36,991 bases of DNA, from NCBI GenBank assembly GCA_963929915.1, contig CAWVJY010000007.1, forward strand, positions 1 through 36,991, given 5' to 3'. This document shows positions 7,590 to 18,281 of this stretch, one piece after another (positions within the stretch are counted from its first letter, which is position 1; the number at the start of each line of letters is the position of its first letter). The DNA is from CAG-273 sp963929915. GTDB taxonomy: Bacteria > Bacillota > Clostridia > TANB77 > CAG-508. The notes beneath the pieces are model-generated. The model was not told the DNA's origin, searched no databases, and was given only the letters and a program-made list of their open reading frames with translations. The position numbers and the translations under genes are program-made.

Positions 7590-10500
7590 TTAGAACCTTC
7601 CCTTATTGAGTACTGTTTTCTTAATCACTACAATACTAATTCCTAACATTGCTGCAATTAACACTGCTAAACCAATATATAGGTAAGTTGTACCAAATGG
7701 TGGTAAAATTACTACTCTTTCTGCCATACTGCTGTCTGGTTCTGTTGGTGCTTGTGTAGGGTCTTGGTTACCTTGTACAGAGTATGCCATTCTTCTACCT
7801 ACATCATTTGAAATTTGTACAATTTCTCCAATGTTATCATAGGTTAAGTCGTCATCCTCATTTTGAGAAGTAATTAATTGTGTTAAAATTAATTGGATTT
7901 CATCTTGTGTTTCTTCGTTATCTTGTGTACTTTCTGTTAATGGGATTAATGCTTCATTTAATGCTTCAGTCGTAATAATGGTGTTGTACTCTGGTAATAC
8001 TGCTTGAACTTCTGTGTTTACATAGTTGTTATTTTGAATTTCTTGTTCTGTAATAGTACTCCAATCCCATGCGTCTTGGTTACTTTGTGTTCTAAATTGT
8101 AAGTTATTTGCTACATAGTCTATTACCACATCTGCTGAAGTTCTTACAATAGTTTCTGGATTATTTACTTTACCAATGTAATAGAATTGTGTTTCATTAT
8201 AGTCTACTTCACCCATGTTAGTTACTGTTACATCATAAGTAATTTGAATGGTTGCACCATGCATTAATTCTTGATCCATAGTAGGTTGTATTAAACCTTT
8301 TTCTTGTGTAACTAGAGTATCTATTCTGTCTAATACTTTATTTCTAAAGTCATTGTAATCTTGAATTCTATTAGTCTGGTCATTATTACTATTTAAATCA
8401 TTATATCCTGCATAGTCACTGTATACGTTTTGTCCACCATTACGATTTCCTTGATTGTCTATAAAGGTATCGGTTTTCATTTCATTAATGTTATATGGTG
8501 TTTTTGGTTGCCATGTTAAGTTATTTACAGATTGATTTGCATCAAATAATACAGTTTGGTTAGCTAGCGTAATTCTTACATTATGAATTTGTTTATTAAG
8601 CTCAAGTCCTGCTTTTGGTCTTTCTTCTAGTCCAAAGTCTACATCTTCTACATAGTAGTTTTGGTTTGTATTGTCTTTATAGTCAATAACATTTCTATCA
8701 CTTTCTGGACGATAACCATTGTTGTTATAAGTATTATTACCAGTTGCTGCTTGTCTGTTGTATTCAAATTCCATACGAATGGCACCTGTTTCTGCTACCA
8801 TTTGTGTATTAGCATTTGGAGTTGTATTTTGACTTAATGTATTTGCTCTATCATAGGTTACTCCAGAGTAATTGTCACTACTATAGTTATTTACATTTTC
8901 TCTGTTTTGAGAAATTTGCTCACTACTATAAATATCTTTTGCATCTGATACATTGATTTTATTTCCATCTTCATCTACGAATTCATCTGATTTAAATATG
9001 TTATATCCAAAGGTTGCTGTATCATTTTGATTTTCGTAGTCTGTGTAACCAGTGTATCCAAAGTGATCTACTCCGCTAACGTCTGTTCTACCATTTTGGT
9101 CTATTTGATTATTATTAATATGGTCATATTGGTAACTGGTTGATTTGTAATCTTGACCATTATAGTAAGCATTACATTCATAGGTTTGTCCGTTATAAGT
9201 GTAGGTTTCGTCTCCACCATAGATAAATCTTACTACATAGTCTCCTGGGATATATCCTTGGAAGTGATAATATCCATTTTCTCCTGTTACAGTTGCTGCA
9301 TCAATCCAGTTTGTTCCATCCCATACTTTAGCAATATTTTCTTGTGTTACCCCATTTACTACTTCATGTAATTCTACACGTACACCAGAAATAGTTACTT
9401 CGTCTTCTTCTCTTACACCATTACCTACTAAGGCATCTGTTGTAAGGCTTCCGTCTGTATTGGTTGCTTGATAATTTCTCTTATCCTCCCATACGGTACC
9501 ACTAATTTGTCTTACTAAAGAATCATCTACATATACATTAATTCCTCTTGCTCTATCAGCATCATCTTCAAAGTTTTGCTCATAACGTGTGGTTCCTGCT
9601 GTATTATTTAAAGCATCTCTATCAAAGTTACCTGGGTTAGAGTCTTGGTCTATTAATCCTGCTACATCATTAGAATCTTTTCTAATACCATTTGGTAGTT
9701 CTGTACCATCTGCATAATAGGTCATATAACCATTAATTTCTGCTATGTTTTGTTTTCCTGGTCCTGTATTATCATTTTCTATTACTAGATTTGATCCAGT
9801 ACCATTAATTCTGAAAGTTAAGTATAAGTATGCTGTTTCTCCAGTTTCTAGTTTATGGTCACTTAATCCGTTTACATATAATGTTCTATATTCACTACCT
9901 AGGCTAAATTGTGTATTTTCTGCATACATACCTGTAGTAGTATTATAACGGTTACCTATTGTTACATCTCTGTATTTTCCTTGTCCTGTGGTATCTTTGC
10001 TACCTTCATGCATAATATCGTAAAATTCTTGATCTGTTACTTGTACATCTCTATTGCTTACATGATCTCCACGATACATTGCCCAAGATAAGTTTGGTTC
10101 AAAGGTATAATCTGCATCATAGTAGTCTACTACTTCTTGAATTTGTGCTAAAATACTTTGAGATTGGTTCCTAATGGTAATTTTGTAGGTTACATATGCC
10201 TCTAGCTCATTTTCACCTGAATAATTTCTTTCAGATGGATAAATTTCTCTTGAATAGGTTTCTCCATAATAGCTTGCATAATTTGGTCCTACAATTCTTG
10301 CTTGAATATCCCAGAATTTATTTTCTAATTCTAGTTGGTAATTTAAATATTCTATACTATCTCTACCATATTCTTGCTCTAATCTCTTAAGTTCTGCTCT
10401 TTCTTCATCTGTTACAATTTCTCTTTCGTTATATTCATAAATCTCGGTTTTTCCATTAATTTTTAAAGTCGCTTTAAATACATCTTTCTTTAAAGATACA

Positions 10501-13058
10501 TCATATTCTTGTCTTCTCCATAAACCTTGATTAATCATCAATTGTCCAGCATAGACATTTCTATATAGTACATTCATATCACTGCCCATATAGGTATGGT
10601 AAATATAAAATCCACCTGTTACAACATTATGATAAATTCTATATTGTTTTGTTGTTCTATTACCTGTTGCTTTCATTACAGTATCTGCATAGGTACTTAC
10701 TGTATCATTATAAGTACCATTTTGGTAACTATTATTTGGATATAAATTTCCACTTGCTACAAATGTTGTAAATTGAACATAAACTGGGTACAAATCATAA
10801 TCTCTTTCACGATCTGCATCTTGATTTTTAGTATAAGATTGGATTTTACAATCTTCTATAAATTGTAGCTTTTTCCAAGTTTCATCATCATTTCTTGCAA
10901 TGTCTTCATAAATTTGTGTTCTTAAATTTGTTGGATATTCTCTATATCTTTCAATATAATCTCTAATGCTTTCACTAATAATACCTTCTGTTAATTGTGG
11001 ATTATCTGTTTCTGCTGTATCAATAACATAACCATTTTCTACCCTGAAGTAACTATCTATTAATTGCTCACTTGGATTATATTCATATTCTCCTTGTGGA
11101 TTTAAACTAATTCCAGATAGAGTATAAATAGAAAATGTTTCGTTATAATAATCTCCATCCACTCTTTCTAGAGCACCTGACCTTAGAGAGTTATCTGAAA
11201 TATAGTTGTTTGGTGATGAACCAATTTCTGCAAACGATTCATCATAAGCATCTCTTTCGTCAGTAATTTCAGTTCCTTTAGATGTTACTTGCCAATCTTG
11301 GTTTCTAGTAGCTCCATCATAATCTCCATTAGCTACCATTTCTGCTACCGTATCTGCTCCGGTATCACTTAAATATTCTGTTGCTGTATAAATTTGCCCA
11401 TTATAGGTAAATTGTACATAATATTTTTTCTCCCTGCTTACTCCTCTAAATTCATAATATCCATTTTCATCTGTTAAAGTAGGGTTAATTCTTCTGCCAT
11501 AATCATCTAAGTCATTAATTTCTCCACTGCTAGCATTTGGATTTTCTTCTTGTAAAGTAGTTAAATGTGCAAGTTCTCCTGTTTCTGCATCATATAAGGC
11601 TACTTCAATATTTTTTAAGTTAATATCATTTTGATCTTTTTGTCCATTTGCAATGCTCTCTTTTGTTTGTGGAATGTCTTCAAATACAAATCCACCTAAT
11701 TTCATTCTTGCAGACATATATGGATTTCCGAAAATTTCAATTTCAAGGCTTTCTTCTATCAATCTTCTTTCTGCTCTTACAATATATACACCATTTTGCA
11801 TATGATCTATTACTACTCTTGAAGTTCTTCTACAGTCTACGCATGCTACAGGGAATCCCATTACTATCTTTATATGAGCTGTATGTTCGTGTCCATATTC
11901 ACTTACTCTCTTGCTTTTTCCTTCACGAATACATACTTCTGTTGTACATTCTAAATATTGGAAATCAACATGTAGTTTTAGAGAACCAACATCATCCCCT
12001 AAATAATTAATTTCTACATAGAACTCTTCTCCTGGGTTTGGATAATATCTTGTCCAATCCCAATAATCTACACAGTTAGGGTTGTAAATTTGGTAACCTT
12101 CATCATAATTGCTAAAGAATCTTGGAGTACTTAAATCATAATTAACTGGATAATTTTGATTTGTTGTTTGTGGTTGTCTTTCTGGCATTACAAAGTTTAC
12201 AATATCAATTCTATTTCCATTATTATCTATTAAGTACATATCAGAAATTCCACCAAATGCTTTTCCACCTGAATATTTTCCATTTACATAATCTAATTTA
12301 AAAGGTCCTATAGTATGAAGCTGAGTTTCTTGATTTGTATTCCACTTAACTTCATTAGAGTTTGTTAGATTTTCTGGTTTCATTCCCTTTTCGCCTTCCA
12401 TGATTTTTTCATAGAAGTCTTGATATTCTAATGATTGGTTTCTTAAGTTTTCTCCTTCTTCTCTTGCAGAACCTCTACCCGGATCACCTTTTTGAGATAA
12501 TGGTGACATCCAAATAGCTTGTTGTTTAGAATCTGCCCATGTTTCGTAACTTTCTGAACCAGATATTGAGTCTTGACCTGGTTGTGGATAGAAAGAAGTT
12601 ATATAAGCAACATCATATAGGTTATCCACTCTTTTTCCATAAAGACTAGTACTGCTTTCTGTATAATGTTCATTTTGACATTCATAATAAGTAGTGCTAT
12701 ATAATCCATATCCAGGAGGATTTCCAGCACATGCTGGACACGATTTACCTGTTCTTCTTCCTTCATATGCTTGAATTTCTTCTGGAGTATATTCACTAAC
12801 TCTTACTGGAGAACCTGGTTCTACACAATAAATATCATCTTCTCCACTTTCCGAAATAGGTCTCCACAAATCTGATCCTACTTTTCTTTCTTCTACTATT
12901 AAGATTCTAGGACAGCCAGAAAGTGCTAAGGTCGTATTGTCGCTTGCTTGCTCTATATTAGCAACTGGTAAGTTTATAGCTATGGCCGTTGCGATTGCTG
13001 CAGTAAGTCCTGTTGTACCTATTGTAATTCCTAACCCTTTTAGTATTTTCTTTATCAT
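7590..13058 (-). CDS. Giant (1822 aa) cell-surface protein with SdrD-B/Cna-B-type domains and C-terminal anchor
   Basis: The N-terminus (MIKKILKGLG, then a long Ala/Ile/Thr hydrophobic run to about residue 35) is a signal or anchor segment. An early region holds cysteine pairs: CPAC (about 107-110), a nearby YEC, and ACVDC (about 405-410). Two SdrD-B-like beta-sandwich domains are recognisable. One starts near residue 455 (KLGGFVFEDI, then TDENGYYEFRGVSREKKYYV). The other starts near 1180 (ISGTVWEDKRNY, then GENGYYHFQGYIPGDYVVRF), with a long insertion between its WED strand and the GVREEDE acidic loop. The long mid-region is Asn/Tyr/Asp-rich. The C-terminus has LPPFG at 1785-1789, a hydrophobic span and a short basic tail, a layout like a degenerate sortase signal. 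AGGAGGG precedes the start. It lies 22 bases downstream of the 1707-residue gene and is probably co-transcribed. An adhesin, stalk or matrix role is inferred. Confidence 0.85.
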   Translation of the reverse strand: MIKKILKGLGITIGTTGLTAAIATAIAINLPVANIEQASDNTTLALSGCPRILIVEERKVGSDLWRPISESGEDDIYCVEPGSPVRVSEYTPEEIQAYEGRRTGKSCPACAGNPPGYGLYSTTYYECQNEHYTESSTSLYGKRVDNLYDVAYITSFYPQPGQDSISGSESYETWADSKQQAIWMSPLSQKGDPGRGSAREEGENLRNQSLEYQDFYEKIMEGEKGMKPENLTNSNEVKWNTNQETQLHTIGPFKLDYVNGKYSGGKAFGGISDMYLIDNNGNRIDIVNFVMPERQPQTTNQNYPVNYDLSTPRFFSNYDEGYQIYNPNCVDYWDWTRYYPNPGEEFYVEINYLGDDVGSLKLHVDFQYLECTTEVCIREGKSKRVSEYGHEHTAHIKIVMGFPVACVDCRRTSRVVIDHMQNGVYIVRAERRLIEESLEIEIFGNPYMSARMKLGGFVFEDIPQTKESIANGQKDQNDINLKNIEVALYDAETGELAHLTTLQEENPNASSGEINDLDDYGRRINPTLTDENGYYEFRGVSREKKYYVQFTYNGQIYTATEYLSDTGADTVAEMVANGDYDGATRNQDWQVTSKGTEITDERDAYDESFAEIGSSPNNYISDNSLRSGALERVDGDYYNETFSIYTLSGISLNPQGEYEYNPSEQLIDSYFRVENGYVIDTAETDNPQLTEGIISESIRDYIERYREYPTNLRTQIYEDIARNDDETWKKLQFIEDCKIQSYTKNQDADRERDYDLYPVYVQFTTFVASGNLYPNNSYQNGTYNDTVSTYADTVMKATGNRTTKQYRIYHNVVTGGFYIYHTYMGSDMNVLYRNVYAGQLMINQGLWRRQEYDVSLKKDVFKATLKINGKTEIYEYNEREIVTDEERAELKRLEQEYGRDSIEYLNYQLELENKFWDIQARIVGPNYASYYGETYSREIYPSERNYSGENELEAYVTYKITIRNQSQSILAQIQEVVDYYDADYTFEPNLSWAMYRGDHVSNRDVQVTDQEFYDIMHEGSKDTTGQGKYRDVTIGNRYNTTTGMYAENTQFSLGSEYRTLYVNGLSDHKLETGETAYLYLTFRINGTGSNLVIENDNTGPGKQNIAEINGYMTYYADGTELPNGIRKDSNDVAGLIDQDSNPGNFDRDALNNTAGTTRYEQNFEDDADRARGINVYVDDSLVRQISGTVWEDKRNYQATNTDGSLTTDALVGNGVREEDEVTISGVRVELHEVVNGVTQENIAKVWDGTNWIDAATVTGENGYYHFQGYIPGDYVVRFIYGGDETYTYNGQTYECNAYYNGQDYKSTSYQYDHINNNQIDQNGRTDVSGVDHFGYTGYTDYENQNDTATFGYNIFKSDEFVDEDGNKINVSDAKDIYSSEQISQNRENVNNYSSDNYSGVTYDRANTLSQNTTPNANTQMVAETGAIRMEFEYNRQAATGNNTYNNNGYRPESDRNVIDYKDNTNQNYYVEDVDFGLEERPKAGLELNKQIHNVRITLANQTVLFDANQSVNNLTWQPKTPYNINEMKTDTFIDNQGNRNGGQNVYSDYAGYNDLNSNNDQTNRIQDYNDFRNKVLDRIDTLVTQEKGLIQPTMDQELMHGATIQITYDVTVTNMGEVDYNETQFYYIGKVNNPETIVRTSADVVIDYVANNLQFRTQSNQDAWDWSTITEQEIQNNNYVNTEVQAVLPEYNTIITTEALNEALIPLTESTQDNEETQDEIQLILTQLITSQNEDDDLTYDNIGEIVQISNDVGRRMAYSVQGNQDPTQAPTEPDSSMAERVVILPPFGTTYLYIGLAVLIAAMLGISIVVIKKTVLNKGRF

Positions 13059-13080
13059 CTGCTATTTGCCCTCCTTTCTT

Positions 13081-16000
13081 TTATTGTTTCTTTTTAAAAA
13101 CTTTTTTCTGTATTAATATAATTCCTGTAATTAGCATTGCTAAAATCACAACTCCTAAAATAGAATACATTACTATTTTACCTGTTACAACTGAAAGCAC
13201 AATATCTGCTTTTGACATATCGTCTTCGTGTTCTGCTTGATTTGCCTCTGTTGAGTCAATATCTGTTAAACCTTGTTCATTGTAAGTTTCATAAATTTCA
13301 GCGTTGTTATTTACAATATTTCCTATGTTTTCATCTGTAATGGTTAAGCTTAATACTAATTCTACTTCTTTACTTTCTCCTGGATTAATTTTAGTATTTT
13401 CTAGACTAGTATTAAATACAGTTCTATTGTTATCTGAAATATACCAGTCTTGATTAATTTCTGAATTAAAGCTTGTTCCATCTGGTAAATAATCAATAAT
13501 TTTCTTTACATATCCAGGAACTTGTCCTTCGTTGGTAACTACTATTTTATATTTAATAATAATGTTACTTTTGTTTACATTTTGTGCTAAAATTTCTACT
13601 CTTTCTAATTGTGAATCACCATAAGTATAAGTATTGGTTCCAATAGTTGGAGTGGTTAAAGTAATTTCTGTTACATATTTGTCTAATCTCATATCAAATT
13701 TTTCTGCTGTGTATAATCCAATGTCAAGATTTCTTTGACTTTGGTTAGTAACTCTTATGGTGTCTGTTACACCAGCATTTCTTTGTTCTCCATTTAATAT
13801 GACTTTCATACTAATAGCATCATTATTAAAATTATCATTTACATCTTGTTTTTGATATTCTGTAATCGTGTATTTTCCAGAGTCATATAAAAATACTACT
13901 AAATACTCGTCTGAAATTAAATTATTAAATTCATAATAGCCATTTTCATTGGTTGTAGTTGTTTTATTTTGTTTTGTGTCTACATCTTGTACAATTTGAC
14001 TAGTTTGTTTGTCTAATAGCAATACTTCTATTCCAGAAAGTAAAGTTTCATTTTCTTCTCTTTGTCCGTTTTGATTGCTATCTAGCCATGCAGTACCTGT
14101 TATTTTGTAACGATTGTTTCCTGGTGTTTCTGGTTCTTGCTCATCCGAGTCATGTACATCATTATTATAATGTAAGTACATAGTAACATCATTTAATTTT
14201 ACTTGTTCAATGGCATCTGCATACATAATTGCACTATTTACAATTTGCTTTTCTGTTTCTCCACTTTGAAGTCTTCCTTTTACTTTAAATTTTACGTTAA
14301 TAGTAGTGTTTGGAGCGATACTTTCCATTTTAAATGTAAGAATATTATCTTTTACTGTAGTAGCTGAAGCTCCATTATACATTCCTTCTGGTATTTCTAC
14401 AATTTCTACTGTAGTATCTACATATTGAATTTCTTGTGGTAATGTATCTTCTAATACAAATCCAGTAACTCTTCCTTCTCCTTTTGTACTAATCGTAAAC
14501 TGATATTCAAATTCTTCTCCTTCATCAACATCTAATTTACTTGGTTCTATTTGTTTTCCCGAAATACTAGAAGTTGCTACTAAATATACAAATCTTTCAT
14601 TAGAATAATAGGTTTCATTCTCATTTGCAGTTGCTGTTATTCTAGTAGAAAAACTATCTACTGTTTTTTCTCCTAATTCAAACTGTACTACTAAAATTTT
14701 ATCTTCTCCATAAGCCACTATATTTCCCATATGAGCAACTACTTGGTTTTCTTGTGTTTCTATTTGTGCTTCTATTTTATTATTGTTGATATCCATAACA
14801 TAAGCTTCCTGTATAGTTGCATTTTTAGGAATTGGTACATTGGCAATAATATTGTTGATATCTGCATGCCCCAAATTGCTAAAATAAATTTTATAAGTAA
14901 TAACATCTCCTTGTGTATAAATTAATTGTTCTACACTAGAAGATCTATTTAGAATAGATAATCCTCCATTTGCAAGTTGCATATGATATTGATTAGAAGT
15001 TACATTGGTATTCAACTTATCTGCAGTTACAGTTACTTGTTGGTCAAAAGAAAGTGTTTCTTCTTCATTAGCTGATTTAACATACATTTCATAATCAATT
15101 GTTTCTGTTTCTCCTGCTTTTACTGTTGGAATAGTAAGTGTTAATTCTTCTCCTTCTACAGGAGTGTAGTTATTATTGTATTCTTCATATTCTACAAATT
15201 GTAGGTTAGAGTATTTTGATACTCCATCTTCTTGTTGAATTTCTTCCATAGGTAATTTTGCAGTTACTTTTACATTTTGTGCATCTGCTTTTCCTTTATT
15301 TGTAACTTCTACATAATAACGAATATATTGTCCTGGTCTTACTACTGTATTTTCTGGGATACTTGCGGAAAGTTTTACTTCTAATTCTGGTCCTTCTCCT
15401 GTAGTTAAACCAATTACTCCTGCTTTTTTGGTTTCTCCTATTGTTGCCCCTGGTGCCTTATTATCATAATAAACTTTGTAGTTGGCATAACTACTTTGAT
15501 TAAAGCTTAAGTTTGCAGGTAAGCTTACTTTATAAGAGAATGACATTTGTGTATTTGCTGTTACTTCTCCTGAAATAACAATTAAGTAACTTTTTACTTT
15601 GCTTAAATCACTTGGATTTTCTGTCCATCCATTATTACTATCTATTAAGTCTCTAGTAGCTTCGCCATTTTCACTATAATAAATTTTTATATTACCACTA
15701 TCAATTCCGCTTGTTGTAATTGTACTTGTCATTGGCATATCAAAGGTGCTTCCCAATTCTTCTGTTTCATCAATTGCTTTATTGCCTGTAAAAGGCACTC
15801 TTCCTAATACCATTACATTATCAATGGCATTGGTATAGTTATTTGTCATAATTCCTTCTACAGTAACTTTTCTTTGACTACCATAAGTTTCAATAGTAGC
15901 TGTTTGTGTTTCATCTCCTATGTTCATAAGTTCAGAACTATTAGCATCATATCCACTCATACTGTTAGCTGTTACCACTCCTGTTGGTGCTACTAAGTTA

Positions 16001-18204
16001 ACTGTTGTGCTAGCCATTCCTCTTGTTTGTGTGCTACTTCTTGTTCTTGGTTGATATGTTTTTTCATAAAGATCTGTATTTTCATTTGTATAATATAGGT
16101 TAATGGTTTCTGTTGCACTTGGTGCTAATTGGTTTAAAGTAAGATCTGTATTAATAATAATATTGGCACCTTTAGTAATGACATTGTTTTGTCCAGTAGC
16201 TTGTGCTTGATAATTAGTGTATTTTGTTTGCGTGCCTTCTAAAGTAACAATAATTACTTTTTTACCGCTTCTTTCTTCTACTTTTGTTTCTTTTATTTTT
16301 AATTCATCTTCTAATAAAAGGTTTACATCTTTTACTTCTACTTTTTCAATTTGGCTTGGTAATTCAATTTCAAAAGTAGGGTTTTTAAATAGTGCATTTT
16401 CTGTGCTAGAAGTATCTAATACTACTCTAATATCTACATCTTTATTTACTATCATAGTAGATAAATTTTGTTTATCTTCTTCAATACTAATTTCTGCTTT
16501 GCTTACAGGTTCTTGCATTGTAATTTCTGCTTGAGCTGTTTTATTTTCGTTATTTGTTTTCAAAGTTACTCCTAGCGTAATTTTTGAGAAAGATTTCATT
16601 TCTTCTAAAGAATAACTTTGCTCTGTTACTAATGCTTTTTCTACTTGTACTTCTAACTTGCCTTCCATGATTGGGCTAGATGTTGTAATGGTAATTTGAT
16701 TTACCTTTGCTTCTTCTATATTTAATACATAATTTCCTTGTGCATCTATTTGGGTATCTTTGGTAATTTCTCCTAATAAAGTACCATCTGAGGTTAATAC
16801 TTGAAGTTTACCTTCTTCTCCTAATATTTTTTGGAAAATGGTTTGTGATATTTTTACTTGTTTGGTAATAGCATTATTTCCTATTTCATGTTCATTTTCA
16901 TCTGCAACATAATTTTGTTTGCTTTCTGTAAATTGAATTTGATTATTAATATTAGTATCATAAATATAAGTAGCATAATTTAAAGTAAATGTAGTTTCTT
17001 GTTTTTCTGTAGCTGTTTTTTCATAATTTGCATAAAGATATCCTTTATTTATTTTTTCACTTGCTACTAATTCTAAATCTGTTAGACTTCCTTTTGTATC
17101 TTCTATGGCATATGGTAAGCTACCATTAAAGGTAATTACAGTTTCTTCTCCATTATATAGGTTAAGATTTGCAACTACTTGAATATCTCCAGTAATGGCA
17201 TTTTCATTTTCCATTCCTGCTTCTTTTTCTTCTTGTGTTAACATGGTTTGTTTTGCTTTTTCTAATTGTGCTACTGTTACATCATAAATTTCTTTTCCTA
17301 CAAATAGGTAATTAATAAAATATTCATCATTTGCTTTTTCCCAAGCAACTTTTCCTTGGTCATCTGCTTGGTTTTGAGTTTGAATGGTAACTTTTCCAGT
17401 TTCTTGATTATATTGATAATTATTGGTTGTAAATGCATTTCCATTATCTACGCCATTGGTTCCTTTGGTAGATTTTGCAACTACAGTTACTCTTTCTGGA
17501 TTTGTACCATTTACTTGTGGTACGCTAATTTCTAAATTTGTAGTTTGAATTGGTAAAACATGTTCTTTTACTCCGCTATTTATTTTAGCTTGTACAAAAA
17601 CACCATATTCTTCTCCTTGTTGATATGGAATATATTTTGTAATTTCTCCTGTTATTTCTACACTTGCTTCTTTTTTCCAAGTAATTTGATTGCTAATTTC
17701 TTTTTCTATAGCGATTTCTCTACCATTTGCATTTACATAAGTTCCTTTTAAAACTACTTTGGAAATTTTGCTAAAATTATCTTGTGCGATTTTAGTTTGT
17801 TCTTTCATATGAATTGGAACTTCTATGGTCATTTCTTGGTTACTATTAATTTGTTTAAATTGGATTTGATTTTCTTCTACTTTTTGGATAGATTCTCCAC
17901 TAATTTCACTTGTTTCTATTTGATAATTGGCATCGACAAATTCGACTATTCCATTCTTTAAATAGCCGTTTTCTTTTACATTTAGATAAAGATATAATTT
18001 TGCCTCTTCTTCCTCTGAAAAGGTTTTACTATGTACTTCTCCTTCTAAATAACTGTTAAATTCTACATTTGCATTGTTTGTTTGTTTATTTTGGTTTTCT
18101 AATTCGGGGGCCGATGCTATTACTTGTGCTCCCAAACTTAGTAAATTAGTACCAACCATGATGGTTGTCATCATAAGTGCCATTATCTTTTGTCTTATTT
18201 TCAT
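13081..18204 (-). CDS. Giant (1707 aa) cell-surface protein with DUF11 repeats, SdrD-B domain and C-terminal anchor
   Basis: A signal peptide (MKIRQKIMALMMTTIMVG onward, ending near residue 30) leads into about 900 residues of beta-rich adhesin-like modules. A series of DUF11/conserved-repeat-type domains follows, starting near 936 (ELEVKLSASIPENTVV), 1080 (GLSILNRSSSVEQLIY) and 1215 (GKQIEPSKLDVDEGEE). An SdrD-B domain lies at about 1365-1500 (ITGTAWLDSNQNGQ..EENE, a classic calcium-loop pattern, then NENGYYEFNNL). A last DUF11-like domain begins near 1505. The end is SVVTG (1671-1675), a hydrophobic span and KKVFKKKQ. That has the form of a sorting signal, but it is not LPXTG and no sortase gene is in the window. 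It is a paralogue of the protein at 1-3016 and heads a two-gene operon with the 1822-residue protein. AGGAGG precedes the start. Confidence 0.88.
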   Translation of the reverse strand: MKIRQKIMALMMTTIMVGTNLLSLGAQVIASAPELENQNKQTNNANVEFNSYLEGEVHSKTFSEEEEAKLYLYLNVKENGYLKNGIVEFVDANYQIETSEISGESIQKVEENQIQFKQINSNQEMTIEVPIHMKEQTKIAQDNFSKISKVVLKGTYVNANGREIAIEKEISNQITWKKEASVEITGEITKYIPYQQGEEYGVFVQAKINSGVKEHVLPIQTTNLEISVPQVNGTNPERVTVVAKSTKGTNGVDNGNAFTTNNYQYNQETGKVTIQTQNQADDQGKVAWEKANDEYFINYLFVGKEIYDVTVAQLEKAKQTMLTQEEKEAGMENENAITGDIQVVANLNLYNGEETVITFNGSLPYAIEDTKGSLTDLELVASEKINKGYLYANYEKTATEKQETTFTLNYATYIYDTNINNQIQFTESKQNYVADENEHEIGNNAITKQVKISQTIFQKILGEEGKLQVLTSDGTLLGEITKDTQIDAQGNYVLNIEEAKVNQITITTSSPIMEGKLEVQVEKALVTEQSYSLEEMKSFSKITLGVTLKTNNENKTAQAEITMQEPVSKAEISIEEDKQNLSTMIVNKDVDIRVVLDTSSTENALFKNPTFEIELPSQIEKVEVKDVNLLLEDELKIKETKVEERSGKKVIIVTLEGTQTKYTNYQAQATGQNNVITKGANIIINTDLTLNQLAPSATETINLYYTNENTDLYEKTYQPRTRSSTQTRGMASTTVNLVAPTGVVTANSMSGYDANSSELMNIGDETQTATIETYGSQRKVTVEGIMTNNYTNAIDNVMVLGRVPFTGNKAIDETEELGSTFDMPMTSTITTSGIDSGNIKIYYSENGEATRDLIDSNNGWTENPSDLSKVKSYLIVISGEVTANTQMSFSYKVSLPANLSFNQSSYANYKVYYDNKAPGATIGETKKAGVIGLTTGEGPELEVKLSASIPENTVVRPGQYIRYYVEVTNKGKADAQNVKVTAKLPMEEIQQEDGVSKYSNLQFVEYEEYNNNYTPVEGEELTLTIPTVKAGETETIDYEMYVKSANEEETLSFDQQVTVTADKLNTNVTSNQYHMQLANGGLSILNRSSSVEQLIYTQGDVITYKIYFSNLGHADINNIIANVPIPKNATIQEAYVMDINNNKIEAQIETQENQVVAHMGNIVAYGEDKILVVQFELGEKTVDSFSTRITATANENETYYSNERFVYLVATSSISGKQIEPSKLDVDEGEEFEYQFTISTKGEGRVTGFVLEDTLPQEIQYVDTTVEIVEIPEGMYNGASATTVKDNILTFKMESIAPNTTINVKFKVKGRLQSGETEKQIVNSAIMYADAIEQVKLNDVTMYLHYNNDVHDSDEQEPETPGNNRYKITGTAWLDSNQNGQREENETLLSGIEVLLLDKQTSQIVQDVDTKQNKTTTTNENGYYEFNNLISDEYLVVFLYDSGKYTITEYQKQDVNDNFNNDAISMKVILNGEQRNAGVTDTIRVTNQSQRNLDIGLYTAEKFDMRLDKYVTEITLTTPTIGTNTYTYGDSQLERVEILAQNVNKSNIIIKYKIVVTNEGQVPGYVKKIIDYLPDGTSFNSEINQDWYISDNNRTVFNTSLENTKINPGESKEVELVLSLTITDENIGNIVNNNAEIYETYNEQGLTDIDSTEANQAEHEDDMSKADIVLSVVTGKIVMYSILGVVILAMLITGIILIQKKVFKKKQ

Positions 18205-18253
18205 AGTAACCTCCTAAAATTCTTCTTTTAGATACAACTACTCTATATTATCA

Positions 18254-18281
18254 ATTGTAGCATTTTTACGAGATTTTTCAA
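18254..18281 (-). promoter_or_regulatory. Promoter of the two-gene surface-protein operon
   Basis: On the minus strand TTGAAA (18281-18276) and TACAAT (18259-18254) are 16 bases apart, about 50 bases upstream of the start codon. The -35 surroundings (CCATTGAAAAAT) match those of the paralogous gene's promoter at 3049-3077. Its spacing and -10 box are weaker, so expression may differ. Confidence 0.65.

Noticed and set aside
9153..9371. Plus-strand frames inside the giant surface-protein genes
   Set aside because: These (here and at several other places between 27 and 17751) are antisense shadows without ribosome binding sites.
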